NCBI GenBank assembly: GCA_032717465.1
Contig: CM064665.1
Span: 25,961,511 to 26,025,510, forward strand
Source: Coenobita brevimanus
Taxonomy: Eukaryota; Arthropoda; Malacostraca; Decapoda; Coenobitidae
Length of the DNA stretch: 64,000 nucleotides
Direction: 5' to 3'
Within the stretch, counting starts at the first letter, position 1, and every line of letters starts with the position of its first letter. The position numbers and the translations under genes were made by a program. The notes beneath the pieces are model-generated. The model was not told the origin of the DNA and did not search any database. It saw nothing but the letters and a program-made list of their open reading frames with translations. Positions 20,116 through 30,264 of the stretch are shown here, in pieces.

Positions 20116-20160
20116 CGACTCAGAAACTACGGCACACACACACACACACACACACACAGG
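20020..20160. repeat. (GA)n and (CA)n microsatellites
   Basis: GA tracts at 20026-20042 and 20069-20111 each follow the same spacer (ACGGCACA/TGGCCCACAG region); a CA tract closes at ~20158. Unit: AAATACGACTCAGAAACTAC plus repeat. Confidence 0.9.
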
Positions 20161-20240
20161 TGGGGGGGTAATCGTGACAACTCAATCTCGTGCAGCAAAC
20201 GCCAGTCGATTTTATGAAGCAGAAAGTGGGTTGAAGAGGG

Positions 20241-20413
20241 GAGCTACCTAACACCATTTCCTTACCGATTTGTTTTTGCATATAGCGCCATATTCATCAC
20301 GTGTGTGTGTGTGTGTGTGTGTTTATGTTGGTGTTACAGACATAAACAGCATACGACAGGATAGCAAAGTGTAGAATGGAAATAAATCGGTAAGTAAAAA
20401 GTGTTAGGGTGCT
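20241..20413 (+). mobile_element. MITE-G, complete copy
   Basis: Terminal inverted repeats GAGCTACCTAACACCATTTC and GTGTTAGGGTGCTAG. Subterminal CCGATTTGTTTTT pairs with AAATAAATCGG. A (TG)n tract lies inside. Confidence 0.75.
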
Positions 20414-20569
20414 AGTGGGTGGGGCCAACTCAGTAATCCATTGCAGTCAACACCAAAAGATGTTATTGAGAGTGAAGGTCGCACTGTGAGTGGCTTTGGT
20501 GAGATGGTAACACCCCTTCCTTAGCGATTTATTCCACACATTACATATCCGTATCTTTCTGTACCAGTA

Positions 20570-20764
20570 GCAAGGAGTGGGGGGGAGAGGGAGGGGGAGG
20601 CCAAGGATGAGATAGAGGGATGGAGTGGAGAGGTATACTGTATGAGATAGGGGTGTGTGAGCTGGGAGCAGGGCAGTGAAATCGCGGGGGACAGGGCGAC
20701 ATGGAGGCGATTTGTTTGTGGCCACTCCTTACGGGATTAAGGCGTCTGGCAATAAATAGATAAC
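20570..20764 (+). mobile_element. LINE-A2 3' fragment
   Basis: From GGGGGAGAGGGAGGGGGAGG to TAAGGCGTCTGGCAATAAAT. It abuts a LINE-F piece. Confidence 0.85.
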
Positions 20765-20803
20765 AAACTTAAAACGCGATGTGTCCAGGCACCTCGAAAT
20801 GAA

Positions 20804-20842
<39 letters not shown>

Positions 20843-20882
20843 GGGAACAGTCTTGCTGGCTTGTAGTCTGTGGTTCTTCCTT

Positions 20883-20885
<3 letters not shown>
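20765..20885 (+). mobile_element. LINE-F 3' end interrupted by (CT)n
   Basis: GTGTCCAGGCACCTCGAAAT encodes the VSRHLEMNGS end of LINE-F, followed by a CT tract and the 3' UTR (GGGAACAGTCTTGCTGGC). Confidence 0.7.

Positions 20886-20947
<62 letters not shown>
20883..20947. repeat. (CA)n microsatellite
   Basis: About 32 CA units. Confidence 0.97.
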
Positions 20948-20949
<2 letters not shown>

Positions 20950-21408
20950 GAAAACGTGAGTGTGTTCCCGCTAATGCCAAACTATTTTATTCAACAAATA
21001 ACAATAACAAAACATCTGAGTTTATGCTTTATGGAGATTTGTATTCTTTTAAAGATTATTTTTCACCTCCAGGCAGCACGACGCAATACTACGACATCCT
21101 ACCCGTGACACTTCTTCGTGACTAGCACCATATTATAGTACTAAGCTCATGTTGCAGTTCACTGGCGGAATAAGACAATGCTAGGGCGCTACATCCTCTC
21201 TGACAGCACTTCTTCGTGACCAGCGCCATCTTCTTTGGTTCACCTGTTGTTGGAGCTCAGTAAGAGAAAAAGATAATGCGACTGTGTTTACGTAGAGCGC
21301 TTCCATGACCTGCACTGTATTGTATTGTAGTGCCAGTCTCTTGTCAAAGCTTAGTATTGAGAGGAAGTGCGGCAGCTGTAGGCCAAGTGGATATAATATA
21401 GTATCTGA

Positions 21409-21592
21409 CGTGTGAGGCTGAGGAATGTGGACGTCAGGGGTAGGGTTGCGAGAGGCAGGAAAAAACACCCTGTCGAGGTCATAGAGTGTGACCTCCGGGT
21501 TAAGGGACCGAATAGGGAGGCTGCCAGAGATCAAGCAGTGTGGGGAACCGTCATTACGTGGGCAAGGCCGACATGCTGGAGCCTTTATTCCC
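21409..21592 (+). mobile_element. LINE-C 3' fragment
   Basis: GGGACCGAATAGGGAGGCTG, then CGTGGGCAAGGCC and TGCTGGAGCCTTT; matches the LINE-C terminus at 55260-55445. Confidence 0.75.
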
Positions 21593-22069
21593 TTCAGTAC
21601 GAGGACATTCTTTACCTAATGCTTGCAACTGTCAGGCGATTTTACTCAGTTTGGGGAGATTTTCCTAGTATAAAAACTGACACACACACACACACACACA
21701 CACACACAACCAACCGCTCTCCTTTCGTGAGTGGCAGGTGTCATCACGCGTGGTAGTGAAGGGGTTAAGGCAACTACTGAAGCTGCCATTATAAACTGCT
21801 TTACTTACATTAACCTAGGAATGGCCTGCCTTGGTTAACACTGCAATCATTTATAACACTGCATCCTGGACGGCAGTTATGAGAAACCATAAAAGATTGC
21901 CACAAATATACAAGAAATATTAAAAACGATACGATACGATACGACGGAACTGGAAAAACAAAAACGACTTTCTTTCTATGGAGATGTTAACACCACCATA
22001 TGTTGCCTTCCTTATGGCTGGTCTTCACTCAGCTTCTCTTCCTACTGGTTAGGCACTCAGTAAGCTGCA
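21593..22069. other. No recognised feature apart from a short (CA)n at ~21680
   Basis: A GATAC-type pentamer run lies at 21927-21941. No ORF or known repeat. Confidence 0.45.
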
Positions 22070-22292
22070 CTTCCACATTATGTCCTCATTCTGCCACACT
22101 TCCACATTATGTCCTCATTCTGCCACACTTCCAGATTATGTCCTCATTCTGCCACACTTCCAGATTATGTCCTCATTCTGCCACACTTCCACATTATGTC
22201 CTCATTCTGCCACACTTCCAGATTATGTCCTCATTCTGCCACACTTCCAGATTATGTCCTCATTCTGCCACACTTCCACATTATGTCCTCAT
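22070..22292. repeat. 29-bp tandem repeat with a 3-unit higher-order pattern
   Basis: The unit contains TTCCACATTATGTCCTCATT (type a) or TTCCAGATTATGTCCTCATT (type b). The order is a-a-b-b-a-b-b-a, i.e. an 87-bp higher-order unit a-b-b. Confidence 0.93.
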
Positions 22293-22375
22293 TTCGCTTC
22301 CAGGGGGTCAGGTGCTCAGTAAGCCTCACTTATATGTGGAAGCCCCTCATTAAGCTTCTATATGCGTACCATATC

Positions 22376-22608
22376 ACTTCTTCGTGACTAGCATAATTTT
22401 TCTAGTGTTAATCTAATATTACACCTCAGTATTCAAGGCTGAGGAGATGACAGTTTCAGGGCAAGTTAGTGTAAAAGAAGGCTTTCTACAGCACTTCTTC
22501 GTGACTAGCATATGGAAATTTTTCTAGTGTTAATCCAATGTTACAACTCAGTAATCAAGAGAAGATGATGATAATTTTTGGCCAAGTTGGAGTGAAAGAA
22601 GTATAGTC
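22376..22608. repeat. Repeat J, tandem pair
   Basis: Two ~115-bp units each starting CACTTCTTCGTGACTAGCAT and containing TTTTTCTAGTGTTAATC. Related sequence occurs at 21100-21240, 24290-24400 and 30540-30560. Family unknown. Confidence 0.65.
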
Positions 22609-22642
22609 TACCACGATAATACCATACTATGATTATCTATTT

Positions 22643-22652
22643 ACCCAAAGGT

Positions 22653-22707
<55 letters not shown>
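22643..22707. repeat. (TC)n microsatellite
   Basis: About 32 TC units. Confidence 0.97.
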
Positions 22708-22711
<4 letters not shown>

Positions 22712-22794
22712 ATACTGTGATCTGACTCTATTGTTTTTTGTCCACTATACGTTGAACAATAATTCGGTCCCTTTGGATCGAATTTTGAACGAGT

Positions 22795-22866
22795 TTAGAA
22801 ATTTCGTTAGCTCATCTTACTTACCGATTTATTCTACACACAGACACAGACACAGACAGACAGACA

Positions 22867-22930
<64 letters not shown>

Positions 22931-22960
22931 TTTCGAAGCTCATCTTCCTTACCGATTTAT

Positions 22961-23004
<44 letters not shown>

Positions 23005-23055
23005 GAAATTTCGTAGCTCATCTTCCTCACCGATTTATTACACACACACACGAGA
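22795..23055. repeat. MITE-G end fragments alternating with (CA)n
   Basis: Three copies of AGAAATTTCG...CTCATCTTCCTTACCGATTTATT, each followed by a CA tract. The CCTTACCGATTTATT part equals the MITE-G terminus. Confidence 0.75.
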
Positions 23056-23155
23056 GAGAGAGAGAGAGAGAGAGGAATTCCTGTAGCACCCTCGTCCCTC
23101 CCTATTTCAAGGACGAAGAAGTAAGACTGGGCACGTTGTCCTCTGAAGGTGAAGA

Positions 23156-23158
<3 letters not shown>

Positions 23159-23203
<45 letters not shown>

Positions 23204-23226
23204 CCTTTACCTCTACTACCGTTTTA

Positions 23227-23276
<50 letters not shown>

Positions 23277-23310
23277 CCTTTACCTCTGCTACCGTTTTAA
23301 ATTTCTCTTT
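23159..23310. repeat. Two (TC)n tracts with a duplicated spacer
   Basis: (TC)n followed by CTACCTTTACCTCTACTACC and GTTTTAATTT, repeated twice. Confidence 0.9.
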
Positions 23311-23397
23311 CCCTCCCTGCATCTCTCTCTCCTTCCTTCCTACCTTCTCTTCTGTCGCTTTGTATTCTTCTCCTTCCATATTCCCATCGAACTCTAC

Positions 23398-24062
23398 ACC
23401 TATTACTACACTATTTACTACTACTACTACTACGACCACTACTACTACTACTACAGATACTACTATTACTACTACTGCTACTACTACTACTATTACCGGT
23501 ACTACTACTATTACTACTACTACTACACTATTTACTACTACTGCTATTACTACTACTACTACTACTACACTATTTACTATTACTACTACTACTACTACTA
23601 CACTATTTACTATTACTACTACTACTACACTATTTACTACTACTGCTATTACTACTACTACTACTACTACACTATTTACTATTACTACTACTACACTATT
23701 TATTATTACTACTACTACTATTACTACACTATTTACTACTACTACTACTATTACACTATTTACTACTACTACTACAACCACCACCACCACTACTACTACT
23801 ACACTATTTGCTACTACTACTACTATTACTACACTACTACTACTACTACTACTACAACTACACTATTTACTACTACTACTACCACCACTACTACTACTAC
23901 ACTATTTGCTACTACTACTACTATTACTACACTACTACTACTACTACTACTACAACTACACTATTTACTACTACTACTACCACTACTACTACTACTACAC
24001 TATTTGCTGCTACTACTACTATTACTACATTATTTGCTACTACTACTACTACCACTATTTCC
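23398..24062. repeat. ~660-bp (TAC)n array with interspersed ACACTATTT
   Basis: TAC trinucleotides broken at irregular intervals by ACACTATTTACTA or ACACTATTTGCTA, so it shows a higher-order organisation. Open frames of poly-Tyr, poly-Thr or poly-Val are purely compositional. Confidence 0.97.
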
Positions 24063-24089
24063 GTATGAGTGTTCGAAGGACTTTTATAA

Positions 24090-24156
24090 CACAGAATGGG
24101 GCAATAAGGTGTATTATGCAAAATAAATCGCTTAGTAAAAGGTGTTAGGGACCTCT
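24090..24156 (+). mobile_element. MITE-G terminal fragment
   Basis: GCAATAAGGTGTATTATGC, AAAATAAATCGCTTAG and GTGTTAGGGACCTC match the right end of other copies. Confidence 0.7.
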
Positions 24157-24429
24157 ATTTTAACCCTACCACACCACACAATCACAAACCACTCATTTTA
24201 CTCTAACTTGGCCCAGATTTTCGTCCTTTTGCAGCTTATTTCACGTAGCACGAAGACACAACAATACTACCGCTCTACATCCTCTCCACGGCACTTCTTC
24301 GTGACTAGCATCATACTCTAGTGCTGGTCTATGGTTTCAGCTGAGCATTCTAGATGGAGAGATGTCATTTTAGGCCAAGTTAGAGTAACAGGAGTAGAGG
24401 GAGAGCTTGATTTAACCCCTTCTGTTTTA

Positions 24430-25035
24430 AACGTTTCTTCTCAGCTGCACAAAATCGTAAACGTTTCTTCTGTTTATCTATTGCCAGACGCCTTAATCCC
24501 GTAAGGGGTGGCCACAAACAAATCGCCTCCATGTCGCCCTGTCCCCCGCCATTTCACTGCCCTGCTCCCAGCTCACACCCCCCTCTCTCATATACCTCTC
24601 CACTCCATCCCTCCATCTCATCCTTGGCCTCCCCCTCCCTCTCCATCCCCCCTCCATCTCACTCACATTTACTCTCCTCGTCAGTCTCTCGCTCTCCATC
24701 CTCTCCACATGGCCAAACCACCTAAGTGTGTTTCTCCTAACGTTTCTTCTCAGCGCATCAACTCGTAAACGTTTCTCCTAAGCTGCATTTAAATCGTAAA
24801 CGTTTCTCCTAAGCTGCATTACATCGTAAACGTTTCATCTTTGCTGCATTTAAATCGTAAACGTTTCTCCTCAGCTGTATTTAAATAGTAAACGTTTCTT
24901 CTCAGCTGCACAAAAATCGTAAACGTTTCTGCTCAGTTGCATCAACCCGTAAACGTTCCTTCTCAGCTGCATTAAAATCGTACACGTTTCTGCTCAGCTG
25001 CATAAGATCGTAAACGTTTCTTCTAAGCTACACAA
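24430..25035. repeat. ~33-bp tandem array with a LINE insertion
   Basis: The unit is TCGTAAACGTTTCTTCTCAG followed by CTGCATTAAAA, with about 11 divergent copies. It is split by the LINE-A2 fragment at 24472-24738. Confidence 0.9.
24472..24738 (-). mobile_element. LINE-A2 3' fragment inserted in the 33-bp array
   Basis: Flanked by AACGTTTCTTCT at 24460-24471 and 24739-24750, though the array itself could supply part of that identity. The minus frame 24493-24708 reads the intact C-terminus ending GDRATWRRFVCGHPLRD. Confidence 0.88.
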
Positions 25036-25060
25036 AATCTGTGATGAGGAGGGGTAAATT

Positions 25061-25230
25061 AAGCTCCCTAACAACTGTTCCTTGGCGAATTATTTTTAGA
25101 CACGGCTGGTTAACATCCCTTTGTACCTAATTTATGCAGAGAACGGCAATATTAAATTTATGTAACACAGGGGAGGACAGTAAGGTGAAATATGCAAAAT
25201 AAATCACTTAAGAAATGGTGTTAGGGAGCG
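25061..25230 (+). mobile_element. MITE-G, complete copy
   Basis: AAGCTCCCTAACAACTGTTC at the left, GTGTTAGGGAGCGC at the right, with the typical interior GGACAGTAAGGTG. Confidence 0.8.
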
Positions 25231-25340
25231 CCGCAGGGGGAGGGACTGATGGATGGTGTGGGTTGGCTATATGGGTTGAAGGAAGGAAAAGGTTTGGATA
25301 GAGGATGAAGAAGGGGGGAAGAAGACTCCATATTCTGCAT

Positions 25341-25700
25341 TATTATTATTATTATTATTTTTTTTACGTGTCCGACTCAGGGCAAAGGTTTCACGGCCTA
25401 TCCCCAAGTCTCAGTGGTCCTCCTTGGGGCCCAGTAGTCCTCCTACATCTTCACATGTCACCACTTCGGCGCTAACACCCACCGTCCATGTTGAATACAT
25501 GCTAGGGCTGTCTCATACAGGACTGGTGTACTGGTATTGGCGGGGGTACTTTTATGACATGTCGGCGGGTCATCTGGTAGATCAGGAAAGTCTGCTTTGG
25601 TGAAACTCAAATCCTTAAAATGTTCCCTGCCCCAGCTGGGATTCGAACCTGGGTCCATTACGACTGCAGGCCGACTCTCTACCGATTCAGCCACCGCCTT
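25341..25700 (-). mobile_element. SINE-H, tRNA-derived, near complete
   Basis: On the minus strand the head holds TGGCTGAATCGGTAGAG (A-box-like) and GGTTCGAATCC (perfect B box). The body follows, with an (AAT/TTA)n tail at 25341-25362. The internal promoter implies transcription by RNA polymerase III. Source tRNA not assigned. Confidence 0.85.
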
Positions 25701-25823
25701 ATACTCAGGATTATACTAACTCACAGTGCTGGAAGTGTTGCAGTGTAAGGCTGTGATGCAACTACTCTGTGCATGCGATACAGATTGAGATGCTGTGGGG
25801 GAGGATGGAGAATGATTGTTGGG

Positions 25824-25854
<31 letters not shown>

Positions 25855-26010
25855 CAATATTCAACCTCTCAGAAGTCACACCTAATGCTTCCTTTAGAAG
25901 GGAGAGAGAGAGAGAGAGAGAGAATGATGAAAGGACCAACTGATATCCCTTCTAAACGCTTCAAGGCTAAAAGTTTCCCTAAAATGATCTATCTCATACT
26001 CTTGTCAGGT

Positions 26011-26192
26011 AAGGAAGCTCCCTAACACCTCTTCCTAAGCGATTTATTTTTGGACAGGGGTGGTCAGTATCCATTTGCACGTTATTTAAGCAGGTACAGT
26101 CAAACTGAAATATTTTATGTAACAGAGAAGAGGACAGTAAGGTGTATTAAGCAAAATAAATCGCTTAGGAAAAAGTGTTAGGGAGCTTCTTA
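26011..26192 (+). mobile_element. MITE-G, best complete copy
   Basis: GGAAGCTCCCTAACACCTCT at the left pairs with GTGTTAGGGAGCTTC at the right. Subterminal CCTAAGCGATTTATTTT pairs with AAAATAAATCGCTTAGG. About 182 bp, no coding capacity. Flanking TAA/TTA on both sides might be a target duplication, but this is ambiguous. Confidence 0.87.
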
Positions 26193-26312
26193 AAAATAAG
26201 TCACTTGGTATATGGCGATACGGTTTGACATGGTTTTTACATGTTTTATAATTAGATCAAACCGATTTACACCCTCGCGATACATGAATAACCCTGCTTG
26301 TGTGTGTGTGTG

Positions 26313-26552
26313 TGTAATTCACCGGGTCGGTCAGGATCACTTGATGGTCGTGATCGTCAGCTTTTACCCTCCCGGAAGGGAGCTGAGAGCTCATATAGTC
26401 CGATCTAAGGGCAAGGCTGTGACCTTCACACACCCACACACCCGTCCCCTTGCTCAAGGGGGACAGTAACCACCCACTTCGTCAGTGAAACTTTTCGCAA
26501 CCTGAGCGAGGCGCGAACTCCCGTCCACCAGTTGGCAAGCGAGAACGTTACC

Positions 26553-26600
<48 letters not shown>

Positions 26601-26834
26601 TCACCGGGTCGGTCAGGATCACTTGATGGTCGTGATCGTCAGCTTTTACCCTCCCGGAAGGAAGCTGAGAGCTCATATAGTCCGATCTAAGGGCAAGGCT
26701 GTGACCTTCACACACCCACACACCCGTCCCCTTGCTCCAGGGGGACAGTAACCACCCACTTCGTCAGTGAAACTTTTCGCAACCTGAGCGAGGCGCGAAC
26801 TCCCGTCCACCAGTTGGCAAGCGAGAACGTTACC

Positions 26835-26870
<36 letters not shown>

Positions 26871-27097
26871 TCACCGGGTCGGTCAGGGTCACTTGATGGT
26901 CGTGATCGTCAGCTTTTACCCTCCCGGAAGGGAGCTGAGAGCTCATATAGTCCAATCTAAGGGCTGATCTTCACACACCCACACACCCGTCCCCTTGCTC
27001 AAGGGGGACAGTAACCACCTACTTTGTCAGTGAAACTTTTCGCAACCTGAGCGAGGCGCGAACTCCCGTCCACCAGTTGGCAAGCGAGAACGTTACC

Positions 27098-27098
<1 letters not shown>
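26313..27098 (-). mobile_element. Head-to-tail trimer of a tRNA-derived SINE (SINE-M) with (TG)n linkers
   Basis: Three copies (26313-26555, 26596-26836, 26866-27098) start TAATTCACCGGGTCGGTCAG and end GGCGCGAACTCCCGTCCACC, then CAAGCGAGAACGTTACCACT. On the minus strand this end is tRNA-like: TGGTAACGTTCTCG resembles an A box and GGGAGTTCGCGCC a B box. Each copy is linked to the next by a TG tract, its own tail. Copies differ by only a few bases, so the trimer is recent. Confidence 0.8.
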
Positions 27099-27148
<50 letters not shown>

Positions 27149-27171
27149 CATTCTGAATAAACTGTCCCCCC

Positions 27172-27266
<95 letters not shown>

Positions 27267-27275
27267 TGTGTGTGC
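27099..27275. repeat. Long (TG)n tracts
   Basis: TG at 27099-27148 and 27176-27275, separated by TCTGAATAAACTGTCC; a related spacer (ATCTAAATAAACTGGTCC) follows. Confidence 0.96.
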
Positions 27276-27317
27276 GCCAATCCATCTAAATAAACTGGTC
27301 CCCTCCCCTCTCTCTCT

Positions 27318-27650
27318 CGTCTATAGGGTAACATTAGGTGTGACTTCTGAGGCGTTGAATATTGGCCTCTCTCTCTCTTTCTCTCTCTCTCTCTCCTCTA
27401 GTCTAAGGGTAACATCAGGTGTGACTTCTGGGAGGTTGAACAATGCCCCCCCCCCTCTCTCTCACTTCTAAAGGTAACATGGCGTGGCTTCTGAGGGATT
27501 GAATATTGCTCTCTCTCTCTCTCTCGTTTAAAGGTAACATCAGGTGTGACTTCTTGGGGGGGGTGAACAATGGCCTCTCTCTCGTCTAAGGGTAACATTA
27601 GGTGTGGCTTCTGAAGGGTTGAATACGGACTCTCTCTCTCTCTCTCTCAA
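27318..27650. repeat. Repeat K: five ~70-bp units, each with a CT microsatellite
   Basis: The unit contains GGTAACATTAGGTGTGACTT and GTTGAATATTG, then (CT)n. Single units occur at 25850-25922 (reverse) and 30655-30753. Confidence 0.85.
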
Positions 27651-27663
27651 TTCCCAGCTGTTA

Positions 27664-27833
27664 AAGGAAGCTCCCTAACACCTCTTCCTTACCGATATAT
27701 TTCTAGGTGCGGCTGGGTAAATAGTTCTGTACGTTTTTTCATGCAGAGTACGGCGATAGAATGACTTACGTAGCACAGAGGAGGGCGGAAAGTTGTTATA
27801 AGGGAAATAAATCGCTTAGGAAGTGTTAGGCCA
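27664..27833 (+). mobile_element. MITE-G, nearly complete copy
   Basis: GGAAGCTCCCTAACACCTCT at the left and AAATAAATCGCTTAGGAAGT at the right; the last ~10 bp of the right end are altered. Confidence 0.78.
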
Positions 27834-28517
27834 ACGAGAATACGGGTCTTGGTTTACTTGGTTTACAACTGTTATAGATATTTTACGAATGGACGACGCC
27901 ACTGATCTGGTGCATGGATCATTTTTTTATTATTTGTTTTTCATTCCTCTGTTCTGTTAAAAGAATACGTGGTCAGTCCTCAGTCAAGTCGCCAAACGTT
28001 CTGTAACTCCTCAAAGGTACACATGAGCCAGTTCTGGGAAGCAGTGTCGTGTGGCGAGTATTTCCCATCCACACAGGCATTTGTTGTGTCACATGTTCAA
28101 ACTTCCCACACTAGGAGCAAACCTGATCAACGAAACGCCCGGCCAAATGAGGTGCTTACCGTGCAGATGAAAACAGAGAGTAATACTGTCCACAACCCAA
28201 GATGGAGTTAATGCACTTAAAGGTCTCCACTAACGCGCACAACACCCTACCACCTCCACTGTCTCAGCCACACTGACTCACCAGCCGAGGAGGCGCCTGG
28301 CTGCCAGACGGCGGTTGACGGCTACACGGGAGAAAGCACTACAAAAAGACAAGCCTGGCAACTCACCAGCATTCCCCTCTACACTGCCGTCTTGAGCATC
28401 ACGCCCTCCCGCCTCCCTCCCTCCCTCCCTCGCCTACCCACGGTAAGGCACCACGTCCAGCACAAGCAACGTCTCCCAGTTCAATGTCCTAAAACGGGAC
28501 ACTGCCGCCTCCCCTGT
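27834..28517. other. Unassigned, with a moderately GC-rich part at 28230-28480
   Basis: No ORF with homology. The GC-rich part contains GCTGGTGAGT on the minus strand (28368-28377 region), which resembles a splice donor and could mark a non-coding first exon or promoter; weak evidence. Confidence 0.35.
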
Positions 28518-29696
28518 TATGGAAGCTCCCTAACACCACTTCCTATGCGATTTACTTTGATTATTACTCCCCAACACCTCTTCCTAAGCGATTTACTTTG
28601 TTTATTACTCCCTAACACCTCTCCCTAAGCGATTTACTTTGTTTATTACTCCCTAACACTTCTTCCTCAGCGATTTTGTTTTTTACTCCCTAACACCTCC
28701 CTGAACGATTTACTTTTACACTCCCTAACACCTCTTCTTAGGCGATTTACTTTGCTTATTACTCCCTAACACCTCTTCCTAAGCGATTTACTTTATTACT
28801 CCCTAACACCTCTTCCCAGGCGATTTACTTTGTTTATTAATCCCTATCACCTCTTCCTAAGCGCTTTACTGTATTACTCCCTAACACCTCTTCCTAAGCG
28901 ATTTACTTTATTACTCCCTAACACCCCTTCCTAAGCGATTTACTTTATTGCTCCCTAACACATCTTCCTACGCGATTTACTTTGCTTATTACTCCCTAAC
29001 ACTTCCTAAGCTATTTACTTTATTACTCCCGAACACCTCTTCCTAAGCGATTTACTTTGCTTATTATTCCCTAACACCTCTTCCTAAGCGATTTACTTTG
29101 TTTATCACTCAGTAACACCTCTTCCTAAGCGATTTACTTTGCTTTTTATTCCCTACCACCTCTTCCTAAGCGATTTACTTTGTTTATTACTCAGTAACAC
29201 CTCTTCCTAAGCGATTTACTTTGCTTTTTTTGGGGGGGTCCGATTCTGGGCAAAGGCTTCACAGCCTGCTTTCAAGGCCCAGGAGTCCTCCTACATACCA
29301 TACACTTCTCCATGTCACCACTTCGGCGCTAACAACCACCATCCATACTGAATACATGCTAGGGCTGTCTCATACGGGACTGGTGTATTGGTATTAGCGG
29401 GGGTATTTTTACGAGATGTCGGCGGGTCTTCTGGTAGATCAGTAAAGCCTGCTTTTTATGAAATTCAAATCCTTAAGCTATTCCCTGCCCCAGCGGGGAT
29501 TTGAACCTGGGTCCGGTAGGACTGCAGGCCACCTCTCTACCGACTGAGATACCTCTTCCTAAGCGATTTTAGTACACCCTGCTAGCCTCATTTGTATACT
29601 TAATATCACCATACACTTAATAACATTGCACAAAACTGTATTAACCAGCCGTATCCTAAAATAAATCGATAAGGAAGAAGTGTTAGGGAACCTCCT
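28518..29696 (-). mobile_element. MITE-G with its terminal repeat expanded into a ~18-copy tandem array, plus a SINE-H insertion
   Basis: Begins GGAAGCTCCCTAACACCACT. From 28524 to 29228 about 18 units of 33-42 bp follow, each with CTCCCTAACACCTCTTCCTA and AGCGATTTACTTT, i.e. the MITE-G end itself. SINE-H (29228-29549) sits in the array. After it come one more partial unit, the MITE interior, and the opposite end (CCAGCCGTATCC, AAAATAAATCGATAAGGAAG). Confidence 0.85.
29228..29549 (-). mobile_element. SINE-H copy inside the MITE-G array
   Basis: Matches 25341-25700. Contains CACCACTTCGGCGCTAACA and the B-box complement GGATTTGAACC (one change from GGATTCGAACC). Its A-rich tail is lost; a T/G run marks that end. 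Confidence 0.85.
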
Positions 29697-29879
29697 TACC
29701 CTACGAGAATACGAACCTAAGTGTTGTCTTCGTAGCACATCCTACTTAGTGAATTATTGCACATATACCTTCACAGTCTTGTATGCTATCTTGCAATATC
29801 GATACAGTCTGCACCAATAATATACAAGGGGATAATGAAAGCAAAATAAATCGCTAAGGAACAAACTCTAAGACAAACG

Positions 29880-29912
29880 ACCACCAGCTACGGGATTACG
29901 GTGTCTGGCTAT
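29880..29912 (+). mobile_element. LINE-A tail remnant
   Basis: CTACGGGATTACGGTGTCTG plus CTATAGATGGATA; only the last ~33 bp. Confidence 0.55.
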
Positions 29913-29959
29913 AGATGGATATAAAATGAGTACATGAATAAAATGCCCTGAATACACTT

Positions 29960-30121
29960 TTGGCCAAGGATGAGGAGGGATGGAGTGGAGAGGTATATGA
30001 GAGAGGGGGGTGTGAGCTGGGAGCAGGGCAGTGAAATGGCGGGGGACGACATGAAGGCGATTTGTCTGCGGCCACCCCTTAAGGGATTAAGGAGTCTGGC
30101 AATAGATAAACAGATAGATAG
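29960..30121 (+). mobile_element. LINE-A2 3' fragment
   Basis: CCAAGGATGAGGAGGGATGG to TTAAGGAGTCTGGCAATAG and a GATA tail. Confidence 0.82.
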
Positions 30122-30264
30122 AATTCGTTTTCCCACATCTTCGAGAACAGAAATCCATTTAAAACTGACTCTGCACACTGCTGTACTGCGCTGTCTGACG
30201 GCTGACTCAAACTTTTAAAAAACTAAATACAAACGGATATCGCTGCTGTGTTGCCAGTCATTAA

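Noticed and set aside
22070..22292. CRISPR array
   Set aside because: The 29-bp period is without unique spacers; units are contiguous tandem repeats in a eukaryotic genome.
23149..24126. 325-codon frame of Ser/Leu then Tyr repeats
   Set aside because: Made wholly of (TC)n and (TAC)n repeats.
28518..29228. CRISPR-like or regulatory array
   Set aside because: Units are contiguous, carry no spacers, and equal the terminus of MITE-G found elsewhere.
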